Shown: piece by piece, positions 1 through 10,690 of the stretch
How positions within the stretch are numbered: position 1 is the first letter of the stretch
Layout: the number at the start of each line of letters is the position of its first letter
Assembly: GCF_028372415.1 (NCBI RefSeq)
Contig: NC_092876.1
Location: 220,521,528-220,585,527, forward strand
Source of the DNA: Notamacropus eugenii
Taxonomy: Eukaryota; Chordata; Mammalia; Diprotodontia; Macropodidae
DNA: 64,000 nt
Direction: 5' to 3'
Position numbers and translations under genes: made by a program
The notes under the pieces: model-generated
What the model saw: only the letters and a program-made list of their open reading frames with translations
What the model was told of the DNA's origin: nothing
The model's database searches: none

Positions 1-3000
1 CTAATGGTACAAGAATAAGCTTTATTCGTGATAAATGTCATTTGAATTGAAGAAGGAAGTCGGCTAGAGCTACAGGCAGGGTGGTTTGCAAAATATCTTC
101 TGGTAGACTTTGTTCATTTCAATATTTTGCAGGGATTGGTTGTTAGTAGCTGCAAATAAGGAAGTCTTCAAGTTAGGGGATTTCTCAGTGGAAGTTCCCA
201 GATAAGATACTTGTTAGACTCAGGACAGTTTCACTGTGGGCTGCATTTTGAAAACCTGGTGACAAAGCTTTCAGACTACATAATTGCCTAAATATTCAAA
301 GAAGAATAATCTATGACTCAGAAGTAATCAAGAGGTTTCTAATAAGGTAATGAAAAGCTTTTGCGCCTGTTGATTGTCAATTAGTAGATTCGTATATAAA
401 ATTAAATTACAGTATATCCATTTTAACAATTGTCTAGCTTGTGTTTAAAGCATAATGTATAGCCTAAACCTACAATCCCTCAATTTCTGAGGGACTACTT
501 TGCCATCAAGGGGAATTTGGTTAGTGTAAGGAATTAAAAGAAGAAATAAAAATAAAGAGATATTATTATTTTTTAAAATGCTCTTTCTAGTTTTCCAGTG
601 AATAAACCTATGAGAATCTGTGGTCCTATTTAAACTTATTTCTCTTTAGCTCAACTTTGGAATGTAGGCCATTTCTAATGTTAAAGCTTATTATAAAATA
701 TTTCAGGACAAAATATCAAATGCACATAAGATCTGTACATTAGTTGATTAGGCTGCTGTTTCTTCTTGGTATAATAAACTAAATATGGTTTGCAGTTTTT
801 CTTTTATGTTTTCTTTTTTGCTGAAATTTGAGGGATTAATTATAAATTGATACAGAATTCCCATTTCACTGTGAGCTTGGGTTTGGTATTTTCCATTTTA
901 TGGGAAACATCTGCTTGTCAATCTTACTTTAACACAATAGTCAGCTAAACTCTTCTTAGTCCTTATCTTAGATTATTTTGATTTACTTCATTGTCGTCGG
1001 CTAGCCTGATTCTGGTAAAGCTCACCTTTTTGTCTTCATAATCAAATATTAATGCTGTGGATTGTACTAGAACCATGGAAATAATGCTGGTAAAAGTTGA
1101 TAGATCAAGAAACAAATGAAGCATCAGATGTAGTGTTTGAAGACATGGCTATAGTAAGAGGCCGAGACAAATGTTTACCCTTTTTTTTTTTAAAGTATTC
1201 CTCATTATTTTATATGAGTGATTATATATGTAAAACAGACTAATTATTACCAGGCTTACTGATATTAATGTTATCTTTTCTGAGTGATATATAGCTTTGA
1301 AGCATGAATAGTTTTGATATTTTATTACTTAGTACTGTACTAAATATAGTGCCATATTACCTACTAAGAGCTCAAAATAGATTGGCTGATAATGAGTGAC
1401 CAAAAGGCTTAGTTAATGACTTCTTATCTTCCTCTTATACAGACATTTCTGGGAAAGATTAGCAAGGACTAGATTAATTGTCAAAATTACAAGCTACTGT
1501 TATCTAGAAGAAGACAATGTAAAGATGAAATTGGTAAATAATAGCTCAGGAAAGAACAGAGGGTTTCTCTTGGAGAGCATGATGTGTGCTTGCTCTGGCA
1601 GCACATAATAAAATTGGATAGTCTGATGTTTATCACAGGAAGGCAGAGTTGGTTAATGAAGAAAGAGGAGAATGATACAAAGGAGCTTTAGAAAAGCAAG
1701 ATACTCTAACAGGAGTCCTGTTTTTCCTGTTACCTACATTAAGTTCACCTGAAGCTTTGACAGCTAATCATGAGCAATATACACATGTATGATTTGTTAA
1801 AGAAGCATTTATTAAATACACATTCAGTGCTGTCCTAGAAGCTATTTTGGATTTGCAATTTCACTCCACAATAGTGAAATATGAAGAGGACTTTAAGTTA
1901 CATACATGGACAGTTGTCTCATTTTTTAGAAAAGGAACAGAAATCTGAATTTAGAAAAGAACAGAAAAAAAACAAAAAACAGAAACTAGGGAAGCCGGTA
2001 CTCATTTGTATAATAAAAGTTTTCACTTTAGGAAATTAGTTACCAAAGTATTACTCTATCTCAACTTTTAAATACGTATCTCTTTCTATATACATATGTA
2101 TGTATTTGTAGGCATGTATACACACACATATACTCATAAATATATTCCTCAAAAAACAACCACAAGTAGGCCATTAAGGCCTACAAGAGGCCTACATAAA
2201 CATTCCCAAACAAAAATAAAGAACAAAGTAGCCCCACTTAAGGGGATTGGGGAGGAATGAAACCAAAAAACTAACAAGTCACTGTCAAGAACAATCTGAA
2301 ATTAGGCTAAAATATCAGCTAAAATTACAATGAAAGTAACAGTCAAATACATTATTTCACTTGCAAAAAATTGACAAAAGCCATTTTTCAAGAGAATAGA
2401 TATAAAATTGTCCCTCCAGATGATATTATTAGTGGTATTTTGCACATGACAATTTGACTGTAAGAATGAATGCTTCATTCATATTCATTTCCATTCTGCA
2501 ACTACAACAGATGTTTGTGAACTGACTTCTCCTTGCCTCCAAACTCACATTGAGATCACCAAATAAATTATCAATTAATCTTGTAAATGAGTACCTTTTC
2601 CAAAAATTATCAGCCCAAGTATTATTTTAGCAGGCCTAAGTTATCTCCAGGAAACGGTAATTCTACTTACTGATCTGTGTAGAATTGTACAGTGGAAACT
2701 TGATGCATTTCTAAATGTAGGTCATCAAAAATGTCTGGTTTAGGTGAGAAAGAACTCATTATATAATTCTGTTACATCATCAATTATGAGAAAACTGTTA
2801 CAACCTTTTGCTGAGGGACCCTGTTGCAAAAATATATAATTCTTTTGAAAGATTGGCCCCCAGATGATGGCCTCACCAGCCCAATTCCTGGCCACGGTAA
2901 GGAAAAGCATGTCTAAATAAGGGGTTGAAATCCATTTTTTAAAGGGTTTGATTGGATTTAGAATAGTTCATGCTTGAAAGACTTCTGGAGATCTGTAGAG

Positions 3001-3439
3001 GACATTTTAAAAAACTGCTGCATAACATATTACATCATCATGGAGGGGGAAGGGGAAAATTTATTTCTACTACCCCAATATTGCTTAAGACTCTACAATT
3101 ACCCAAGAGCAGAGGTATGTTGGTAAATGTTTAACAACCATCTGCAGGAGGGGAGAGGACAGGGAACCATAAGCTTAACACAATTCTAAATTTAATCTGC
3201 ATTGTTAACACTTTCTTAGGCCTATAGCCTATCGAGAAAATAAAGAATCAAGCCCTAGTTTGCAGCAGTTTGCTGATTTCTGAAGTGTAAATGCTCAATG
3301 AAAAATTAACAACGGGCTCTCAGTTCTCTGAAACTAGTTAGAACTGGCCTCAGCATACCCATACCCAAGAACTTTTCTTTGCCCAAGGGTAACCTATTTA
3401 AATAGGTCACCCAATAATAGAGCTAAGAACAATTTATTG
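1..3439. other. Intergenic DNA, no recognisable gene
   Basis: AT-rich single-copy-looking sequence. I see no long open frame, no splice-bounded coding segment and no full repeat. A short T run lies near 1181-1192, and an alternating purine-pyrimidine patch (TACATATGTATGTAT type) near 2085-2150. Very old, unrecognisable repeats may be present. Confidence 0.6.
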
Positions 3440-3566
3440 ATTAATTTACATTCTGCTAGTAGAATATAAACTCCTTAAAAGGAGAAACTTTTAAAATCTT
3501 TTTTGTATCATCAGAGCCTAATGCAATGTCAAGCACACAGTTCTTAATATATATGGGTTGAATTGT
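3440..3566 (+). repeat. L2 LINE 3' end (decayed)
   Basis: The order of signals is that of an L2 3' tail: 'actccttaaaagga' (from 'ctccttgagggcaggga'), a T-rich stretch, 'tatcatcagagcctaatgcaatgtcaagcac', then 'ttgaattg'. It is decayed, so the family call is moderate. Confidence 0.45.
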
Positions 3567-4124
3567 TCAAAACATATGTCTAATCTAATGTAACTTTAAA
3601 TTTGCTTAGAAAAAGTTTTCCTTATTTTAGGAAGCAAGTTTGGGATAAAAAAGACTCAGATGAAACCCACATAACCAACCAGGCAAGAAATGGAGGAAAG
3701 GTTATGAAATGTATATAGTCTTTTCATCAGCAGAGTAGCATTGAATTAGCTGAAAGTCTATGATAAAGCTGAAAGATAAAGAAATGGAAGGCAACTGCTA
3801 GCAAGGTTATCCTCATTTTATTAGGAAAAGATTGTTATAGAAAAGAATCCGGGCAATCACTTTACCAGAATCACGATCTCCGAGATGGAAGGTAATTCAG
3901 AGACAGGCCAACCTAGTCCAAGGACCAAACAATCATAAAAGAAGGTGGGCAGGAGCTTTTCAACCTGAAGAGAAATAAAAACGCCTTAGGGCTTCTTCAG
4001 ACTTCCTCAGCAAAAGAGGGAGATTTGTAGCCTAAATAAGACTTTTTGCCATGGTGTGCCAACCAGTAAGGATTTGGCTCTGGTTAAACCAAACTAGAAT
4101 ATGAGTAAACATTGCTCTGGAAAT
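3567..4124. other. Intergenic, mostly unassigned
   Basis: No gene seen. A patch around 3872-3920 (gagatggaaggtaattcagag ... caacctagtcca) resembles the 'feature-poor' head of an old MIR-like SINE in reverse orientation, but it is too decayed to call firmly. Confidence 0.4.
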
Positions 4125-4240
4125 GAAAAACCTCATTTTACACTTGATAAAACTGAAACCCAAGGAGTTTAAGGGACTTGCTGAATGTCACACAAAGTTG
4201 TAAGTATTTGAGTCAAGATTTGACCCCAGATCTCTGCCTA
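4125..4240 (-). repeat. MIR-type SINE, reverse orientation
   Basis: Reads as reversed MIR core: 'cattttacacttgataaaactgaaaccc', then 'gggacttgctgaatgtcacacaaagttgtaagt', then 'tgaccccagatctctgcct'. Typical ancient mammalian SINE, with no function implied. Confidence 0.75.
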
Positions 4241-4649
4241 GGAAGAAGTAATTCACTTTATGATTGTACTTAAACTGAAGAAGGGAAATTCCGAAAATTC
4301 AGTAAACAAATAAAAGGCTAAATTTTCAGGCTCTCTCAGTTACAGAATTTCCAGTTATGATCCATGTAAATATACATAATATGATCATTATATTAATTTA
4401 AACACAAGGTAACCTCTTAACCAACTTGGTATATACCCTACTTCAACAGGGAGATAAAAGATGGCACCAAGGTAATTTTCAGAGGGGTAAAAACCATTTC
4501 TACCACTAGGCAAAATAAGTAGATGAATTTGTCTCCCATATACTTTCTCTTGGCTCTTCCCCATAACTTCCCAAAGCTCATTTTAGTGCCCAACCTTGCA
4601 CTCCTATTCCCACATTACCCCAGAGTCCCAAGTCATCTCATCATCTTCT

Positions 4650-4652
<3 letters not shown>

Positions 4653-4681
<29 letters not shown>
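4653..4681. repeat. (AC)n microsatellite
   Basis: Uninterrupted AC dinucleotide run of about 14.5 units, ending in AAAACC. Probably length-polymorphic. Confidence 0.95.
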
Positions 4682-4684
<3 letters not shown>

Positions 4685-4829
4685 CCTCCCATTTAGTCAA
4701 ATGTCTAGTTTTAGACTCTCCAGTTTTCTAAATAAGTTCATTTTTATTAAGTTGTGCCTGGACAATAGCTTAACCTTCTCAATGTGTTTTTATTTTAAAA
4801 GAAGTTGCTAACCTGGAAGAATTTCTAAT

Positions 4830-4985
4830 TGATCTAGCAGAAAGAGTAGACTGGGAGCCAGGAATTCTGGATTCTAGTCCTAGCTCTGTCACAAACCAGC
4901 TTTGTGACTCTAGGTAAATCATAAGACTTCTCTGGACTTTAGTTGAATAATCTGTGAAATGAGGCTAGCTGGGTTAGATGAAAGG
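4830..4985 (+). repeat. MIR-type SINE
   Basis: Forward MIR signature: 'tagactgggagccaggaattctgg', 'tcctagctctgtcac', 'ttgtgactctaggtaaatca', 'ctctggactttagttgaataatctgtgaaatgagg'. Confidence 0.8.
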
Positions 4986-5148
4986 TTCTTAATCTTTTAG
5001 TATGTCATGGATCCCTTTGATAAACTGGTAAAGCTCCACAGATCATAAAATAATATAATGTACAAAATGAAACATGTAAAAGTACAAAATAAACCAATTC
5101 TACTGAAATACAGTTATCAAAATACTTTTTTAAACATTGACCCTACAT
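4984..5148 (+). repeat. hAT-type DNA transposon fragment
   Basis: Begins 'ggttcttaatctttt ... gtcatggatccctttg' and runs through 'aaccaattctactgaaatacagttatcaaaata'. The segment 'agttaccaaaatatttttttaaa' recurs in the same order at 48468-48706, so the two are copies of one dispersed family. Only the 5' half is present because a SINE follows directly at 5152. Confidence 0.55.
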
Positions 5149-5151
5149 GGA

Positions 5152-5397
5152 TAATCCTGGTTGTTGTAGGTTAGTCACATCCAACTCTTCATGACCATGT
5201 TTGGGGTTTTCTTGGCAAAGATACTGGACTGATTTGCCATTCTTCAGCTCATTTTGCAGATGAGAAAACTGAGGCAGAGTTAAGTGACTTGCCCATGGAC
5301 AAACAGCTAGTAAGTGTCTGAGGCTGGATTTGAACTCAGGTCTTCCTTAACTCTAGACCCACTGCTCTCTCTACTGCACAACCTAGCTGCCTCCAGA
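5152..5397 (-). repeat. Full-length marsupial CORE-SINE, reverse
   Basis: Read from the minus strand it has the tRNA-like head (ending in plus-strand 'cacaacctagctgcctcc'), the MIR-like core ('cagatgagaaaactgaggcagagttaagtgacttgccca') and the lineage tail ('ttcttggcaaagatactgga', 'tcacatccaactcttcatgacc'). This tail type is a main reason for calling the genome marsupial. Confidence 0.85.
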
Positions 5398-5549
5398 AAT
5401 CCTGGTAGATGATCTCTAAGGGTTCTTGAAACTCTAACATTCAATGATCCTCTAAATGTGAATATGTCAAGGCCATCAGAGCCTTCTGTATATAAATTGA
5501 TATTTTATAATGCAATTCCAAGGTCACAGGGTATAGGATATGACTCAGT

Positions 5550-5682
5550 AGAAGTCCTCTAGCCTAATTCTCATTTTATAATTAAGGAAACCGGTTTGGA
5601 AAGGGTAAGCATCTTACCCAATGTCACTCAGGTGATGTGACAAGGAGTAGCATATGACACAGGTCCTTAACTCCAAATGCTG
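5550..5682 (-). repeat. MIR-type SINE, reverse orientation
   Basis: Reversed core: 'ctcattttataattaaggaaaccgg', 'gcatcttacccaatgtcactcaggt', 'caggtccttaactcc'. Confidence 0.65.
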
Positions 5683-6084
5683 TGGTTATTTTCCATTTTC
5701 TTCTTTCCACCATAACATGTTACCTCTCTCCAGAGCAGGAATTTTTTTAAAAAAATAGAATAGAGCTCACAAGGAGAGGATCCCCTCCCCCCCTTGGACT
5801 ACATTTTATCAGATAATTTCTAGCCATTTTGAAATCAACTCTTTTCTATGCCCCCTCATCCTAATTTCTGTCCTTCTCCCTGATTCTTCTGTCCTGATGC
5901 TTCTGCTCTAATTTGTGAATAAAGGTTTTCATAAGACTATTAAATTCCATCCCAGTTGCTCCCTGGAACTTCCATATGAGGAAGGTTTCAAGTCAATCTC
6001 ACTCACTCCTTCAGTTCTCTCTCAGCTCTGCTCTGTGGAACCTTCTTCTTCCACAAAGGCCTCAGATTTTTCTGCTCCCTTTTA

Positions 6085-6226
6085 TGTGTGATATTTCCCT
6101 CATTACAAGCCCCTTGAGGTCTAGGACTATCCCTCTTTTTGTTTGCACAATATTCTAAAAGTCTTAAAAGTTTAATTTTTTTAAGTGCCTGGCAGACAGG
6201 AGGGGCTTAATCAACTGTCTATTTAC
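6085..6226 (+). repeat. L2 LINE 3' end (decayed)
   Basis: 'ccccttgaggtctaggactatc', 'tttttgtttgcac', 'gtgcctggcagacaggaggggcttaatcaactg' follow the order of an L2 tail. A weaker L2-like stretch precedes it from about 5940. Confidence 0.5.
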
Positions 6227-6239
6227 AATACTTAGTATT

Positions 6240-7020
6240 TAAGAACTTATTTTTTAAGAAATAAAATCTTGATTATCCCCTATCTTCCAGATTTACATAA
6301 TGTAACACCTCCAGTAAAATGACTCAATTTTCCTGGTGCTTTTCAGAATGGTATTCTGCTCTGTAGTTCAAGATTTATCTCAAACCACTATGAGATGATA
6401 CCTTTAAAGTGATTTGATATCAATTAATTTGGGAAAGAAAAAGGAGAATTTCTCACTCCTTTCCATCCCACTCTTCCAACAACTTCATCTAGTTAGAGAG
6501 AAAAGGTACTTAAACATAAACAGCTATAAAACAAGGAAATGTCTAAATTTCCTGTTGGTGGTACAGAAAAATGAAATAGGAATTTGGAGAAGGTGGGGGA
6601 GGAAAGGAGCCAAATGAATCAATAAAACTATGTGGGGAAGATGGAATTTGAATTGGGCCCTGAAGAATCAGCAGGATTTGGGCAAACAGAAAAGAGCCAG
6701 GGACTTTTCAAGTCAAGATATTTCCATTTTAAAATCAGCTAGCACTCCATAATCTCTTGTGACCTAATAGATTGGTTTTTTAGATGGCAAGCAGCTTCTG
6801 TGTGTTGTGATTCTAATAAAATGATGTCATTCTAGCCACCAGATGACCCACTAGTTTTTCTACTATCCTGAAGCAAATCCTGGGCAATAGTGAAGATGGG
6901 CCTTTTTAGAAACAACCTGGATAGGGTGCAATATGTGTTGCTCAGGGGCCCTGGAGTTAAAGGTATAACTCATCCTCCTCAAAGGAGTGGCTCCCATTTC
7001 ACCTCATAACTCAAAAATAA
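6240..7020. other. Intergenic, nothing recognised
   Basis: No gene-like or clear repeat signal. The 67-codon open frame near 6414 has no features of a real protein. An A-rich run occurs at about 7019-7029. Confidence 0.5.
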
Positions 7021-7039
7021 AAAAAAAAAATCAAAATCA

Positions 7040-7206
7040 TTTGATGCTTTATGGCTTACAAAGTGTTTTTCATATATCTGCTCACTGATTTTCTTCCTCA
7101 CATTGAGCCTGTGACATATGTAGTAAAGATATTATTATCCCCATTTCTGAGCTGAGGAAACCTCAGAAGCAAAGCCACTTATCCAAGGTCACACTGCAAA
7201 GTAATA
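7040..7206 (-). repeat. MIR-type SINE, reverse orientation
   Basis: 'attattatccccatttctgagctgaggaaacc' followed by 'gccacttatccaaggtcacactgcaaagtaa' is a reversed MIR core. Confidence 0.75.
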
Positions 7207-7633
7207 CTGTTGTGTTCGTCCTTCGTTTTCTGAAGGTCATGACATCAGGGAAATGATGACGTGACTCGCAGTTGACTTTGATTTGAGTGAGGGAGCGCTG
7301 TGCAAGGTCACCAGCCTCACTTCTCCAGAGCCATCTGGGTCCAGGGTGCAGTGGGAGACACTGGCCCTTTCAGGCTATGGCCTTTTCAGGCTCTCATTCT
7401 GAGTGATGCAATGCCCACTCAGTGAACATGTGTCTTTAAAAAGTGAGTCGGGGATGGCCCCTTTAATTAGAAAGAAAAAGAAAAAAAAAATCAAGCTGGG
7501 AGGGGAAGCCCCTCAGGGTGCTGTTCCGAAGAGAAACAGTTACCACTGACATTCACTCTAAGCCAGGAGGGCCCAGAACAGGGCCACTGAGTGGAGCCTG
7601 GGCTGGGACCTGCTGTAGTCCCGTCTGTGAGCT
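7207..7633 (+). repeat. Dispersed ~430-bp repeat, copy 1
   Basis: Shares an extended colinear match with 28057-28485: 'tgtccttcgttttc', 'atgacatcagggaaatgatgac', 'gtgcaaggtcaccagcctcactt', 'agccatctgggtccag', 'aatggcccctttaatta', 'aatcactctaagccag', 'gggacctgctgtagtcc'. Both copies have the same orientation. This copy keeps more CpGs and lacks about 40 bases that copy 2 has after 'tccag'. I believe it is a marsupial non-autonomous retrotransposon, but the family name is not certain. Confidence 0.8.
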
Positions 7634-8034
7634 GGCTAAGGACCGGTCTAGGGACTAGCGTTTCCACCTCCTGCTCCTTCGTGGTCCAGTCTTCCTTCCC
7701 ACGTGGGCTGGGCTCTTAGGGCGACAGACACTCACCAAGTCAGTCCCCTCCCCTTGTCACTGTATCCATTTCGTATGTATCTATTTACTGACTGGCTGTC
7801 TCCCCGTCAGACAAGCATTTCTTTGAATCCTCAGAGCCTCCACCAGTGCCCGCCATGTGATGACTGGCAGGCTGGTTTCAGGGGTAAAGGCCATTCTTCC
7901 AGCCATAGTCGTGGAGGACACGGCTGTTTGATTACCAGAAGCATGACAGGCCGTAAAGTGCATGGATACCAAGGGTGCCCAAATGCCCCAAGTCAGGGTA
8001 TTTTCCCACACATCCACAGAGAACTGGAAGCCCG
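7634..8034. other. Flank of CpG island, no gene
   Basis: GC content rises toward the island. Overlapping open frames on both strands (about 90-115 codons) are unsupported: they share no recognisable domain and shadow each other. Confidence 0.45.
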
Positions 8035-8160
8035 TTAAAGGACCCCAGTTTGATCCCATCTCGACTGTTTACAACATGTGACCTTGGGCAAATCACTGAA
8101 AGTCAAACCTCCCTGGGCCTCAGTTTCCTTATACGTAAAACGAGGGGGCTGGAGGCCCTA
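8035..8160 (+). repeat. MIR-type SINE
   Basis: Forward MIR core 'gtgaccttgggcaaatcactgaaa', 'cctgggcctcagtttccttatacgtaaaacgag', reaching into the edge of the CpG island. Confidence 0.8.
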
Positions 8161-8620
8161 ACGTCCCTCGGGTCCTGGTGGCCTTTAGGCTTGGGCTGGC
8201 GGTGGTGGCGCCTGGGTCACCGGGAAGGGCCGTGCCCACTGGCGTTTGTCTGGGCTCCTCGTGGAGAGAAAAGGAGGGCTCACAAGGGGTTAATAATTCC
8301 GCGCGCTGAAGCTGCCCTCTGAACTGGAACCGAAAGCAACTTCCGGTTAGAGTCCCTGCTTTGGGTGCTGCCAAGCTGATAAAGTTGGGGTTCTGAATTC
8401 CTGAACTGTGAGTAACGATCTGCATTCCTCCCTGAGCGGCCGGTCCGGCCCTCCCCGCGGCGGCGCCGGGGGTCTGAGCACGTGTGAGGGGGGATGGGGC
8501 ACGGGCAGGGGACCGGCGGCGAGGGCGGGGGGCGGAGGGGGAGCGGCGGGCTGGGACGGGGGCGGGGCCGAGGGGAGTCTGGAGTTTGTCCACAAGTCAG
8601 TGCGGGGGAGGAGCGAGCGA

Positions 8621-8628
8621 TGACGTCA
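8621..8628. promoter_or_regulatory. CRE palindrome TGACGTCA
   Basis: Perfect full CREB/ATF site inside the CpG island, 18 bases before the NRF1 site. Presence is seen; activity is inferred. Confidence 0.7.
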
Positions 8629-8646
8629 CCGGGCCCTGGGGAGCGC

Positions 8647-8656
8647 GCGCATGCGC
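8647..8656. promoter_or_regulatory. NRF1 palindrome GCGCATGCGC
   Basis: Perfect consensus NRF1 site at the island edge, just before the CA-rich array. NRF1 plus CRE plus ETS plus GC boxes typify CpG-island core promoters. Confidence 0.7.
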
Positions 8657-8662
8657 CTCCCC

Positions 8663-8813
8663 AACACACACCGCCTCTGTCTCATACACACACGCTCTCA
8701 CACCTTCTCTACCTCAGGCTCACACATAGTATGTCATAAACACTTTCACACACATTCTCACACACGATCTCACACATACACACTCGCACACATTCTCACA
8801 ACCTCTACAGCCC
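8663..8813. repeat. Degenerate CACA/CTCA-rich lead-in
   Basis: Irregular 'cacacac', 'ctcacac' and 'ctctacctcaggctcacaca' elements resembling the array units but not in 166-bp register. Probably the seed from which the array arose, or its decayed edge. Confidence 0.7.
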
Positions 8814-9860
8814 ATATCTCAGACGCACTATCTCAGGCTCACACACTTGCACACACACTGCCTCACGCACTCGCTCTTACACACATTCTCTCACTAACAC
8901 TGTCTCATTTGCACATACACACTAACTCACACTGTCTCACTCTCACACACCCTTGCACACCCCATCTCTCACAGCCTCTATATCTCAGACACACTATCTC
9001 AGGCTCACACACTTGCACACACACTGCCTCACGCACTCGCTCTTACACACATTCTCTTACTAACACTGTCTCATTTGTACATACACACTAACTCACACTG
9101 TCTCACTCTCACACACCCTTGCACACCCCATCTCTCACAGCCTCTATATCTCAGACACACTATCTCAGGCTCACACACTTGCACACACACTGCCTCACGC
9201 ACTCGCTCTTACACACATTCTCTCACTAACACTGTCTCATTTGCACATACACACTAACTCACACTGTCTCACTCTCACACACCGTTGCACACCCCATCTC
9301 TCACAGCCTCTATATCTCAGACACACTATCTCAGGCTCACACACTTGCACACACACTGCCTCACGCACTCGCTCTTACACACATTCTCTTACTAACACTG
9401 TCTCATTTGTACATACACACTAACTCACACTGTCTCACTCTCACACACCCTTGCACACCCCATCTCTCACAGCCTCTATATCTCAGACACACTATCTCAG
9501 GCTCACACACTTGCACACACACTGCCTCACGCACTCGCTCTTACACACATTCTCTCACTAACACTGTCTCATTTGCACATACACACTAACTCACACTGTC
9601 TCACTCTCACACACCCTTGCACACCCCATCTCTCACAGCCTCTATATCTCAGACACACTATCTCAGGCTCACACACTTGCACACACACTGCCTCACGCAC
9701 TCACTCTTACACACATTCTCTCACTAACACTGTCTCATTTGCACATACACACTAACTCACACTGTCTCACTCTCACACACCCTTGCACACCCCATCTCTT
9801 ACAGCCTCTATATCTCAGACACACTGTCTCAGTCACACACTTGCACACACTCTTACACAC
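8814..9860. repeat. 166-bp tandem array (minisatellite), ~6.3 units
   Basis: Six complete units begin with 'atatctcaga' at 8814, 8980, 9146, 9312, 9478 and 9644, and a seventh partial unit begins at 9810. Units are nearly identical. Two linked differences (ctcTTAc with ttgTac, versus ctcTCAc with ttgCac) alternate: units 2 and 4 carry one type, units 1, 3, 5 and 6 the other. Single private changes occur, such as 'accgttgc' in unit 3. The plus strand is C/A/T-rich and almost devoid of G. Repeated 60-codon open frames follow the 166-base spacing but are not genes. Confidence 0.97.
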
Positions 9861-10041
9861 ACATTCTTGCACACGAACACTCTCATTCTCACAAACTCAC
9901 TCTCTGATTGATGGGAATAATGAGGCCCATCATTTTTACTTCCCCTGGCTTTAGTGATGGTGGAGGCATAGGAAAAGCAAAGTTTTGTTGAAATAGGGAT
10001 GTGGCTTAATTAATTTAGTGTCTGATTTCATTCAGCAGAGC

Positions 10042-10137
10042 CTGCCTCACAGAGTTATTGTGAGGATCAAATGTGTTTGTAAAAAATGCTTAGTATAGTA
10101 CCTGGCACATAATAGGCACTATATAAATGGCTATTTC
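10042..10137 (+). repeat. MIR-type SINE 3' part
   Basis: 'cctgcctcacagagttattgtgaggatcaaatg', 'gcttagtatagtacctggcacataataggcactatataaatgg' is the 3' half of a MIR-family element. Confidence 0.75.
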
Positions 10138-10274
10138 TCCTACCTGTCCCTTAATATTAAATACGATTTTGCAGTTAAATCACTGTTACATGAGATTTCA
10201 AATATGAGTGCAAAAGTTTCTAGGTATTGTGTAAAACAGTTAGGGATAGGAGATAGATCTGTGATTTCATTGAT

Positions 10275-10690
10275 ATAGATAACTTCCTGATAGAGGAATG
10301 CTTTCCACCAATGCAGGTTGGCACCTTGTAGATAACTTAGTCTTGGAGAGTTGCCTAGAGCAGAGGTATCAAACCTATGGCCCTCTGGCCACATTGAAGG
10401 AACCAGATTAAAATATAACTGGAAAATATTTAACAAAATAAATAACCATGCAATAGAACATGGGTAATGTTATTATGTAGTTTTCTAAATTAATATATTC
10501 AGCCCACAGCGACCTTTACGTACTGGATTAGTGGTCCCCTTTTTTATTTGAGTTTGAATCCATTGGCCTAGAGCTCAGGAGAAGTTAAGTGACAGATGAT
10601 CACAGAGCCAGTATTTGTCAGAGTTGGAACCTGAACTCAGATTCCTGGCTGCTAGGACAACTCTGTGTCCATTATACCATGCTAACTCTG
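10275..10690 (-). repeat. Old interspersed repeat split by a hAT element
   Basis: The left part ends 'ttagtcttggagagttgcctagag' and the right part resumes 'ctcaggagaagttaagtgac', 'cagagttggaacctgaactcag'. Removing 10361-10573 rejoins the two halves smoothly, so this repeat was present before the hAT insertion. Confidence 0.6.
10361..10565 (+). mobile_element. Complete hAT-type MITE (205 bp) with 8-bp TSD
   Basis: The termini are imperfect inverted repeats: CAGAGGTATCAAAC at the left, and CAATGGATTCAAAC as the reverse complement of the right end (10 of 14 match). The element is flanked by exact 8-bp direct repeats GCCTAGAG at 10353-10360 and 10566-10573, the length expected for hAT transposases. 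It is too short to encode a protein. Its interior matches, in reverse complement, the element at 40240-40404 ('ccagattaaaatataact' against 'aattacattttaatttgg'), so both belong to one family. Confidence 0.85.

Larger units (their letters stand above)
8150..8665. promoter_or_regulatory. Orphan CpG island, candidate promoter
   Basis: CpG-dense, repeat-free and GC-rich, in otherwise AT-rich DNA. Visible sites include an ETS/GABP-like ACTTCCGGTT (8339-8348), an E-box CACGTG (8479-8484), a GC box GGGGCGGGGCC (about 8559-8569), a perfect CRE and a perfect NRF1 palindrome. This is the composition of a housekeeping-type bidirectional promoter. No coding exon can be tied to it. It lies 35 kb upstream of the TANK island, so it could be a distal TANK promoter, a lncRNA promoter or an enhancer. 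A donor-like GTGAGT occurs at 8408-8413. All open frames inside are stop-poor because of GC bias, not because they are genes. Confidence 0.75.

Noticed and set aside
7703-8059. Overlapping forward and reverse frames upstream of the orphan island
   Set aside because: They mirror each other, include a MIR element, and lack any family resemblance.
8129-8739. Several overlapping 70-150 codon frames in the orphan CpG island
   Set aside because: All six frames are stop-poor because of GC content. Proline/arginine-rich composition follows base composition, with no conserved motif.
8651-9954. Serial 60-codon frames rich in Thr/His in the tandem array
   Set aside because: They repeat at 166-base spacing, which is not a multiple of three, so the units cannot form one long repeat protein. 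They are shadows of the CACA-rich repeat.
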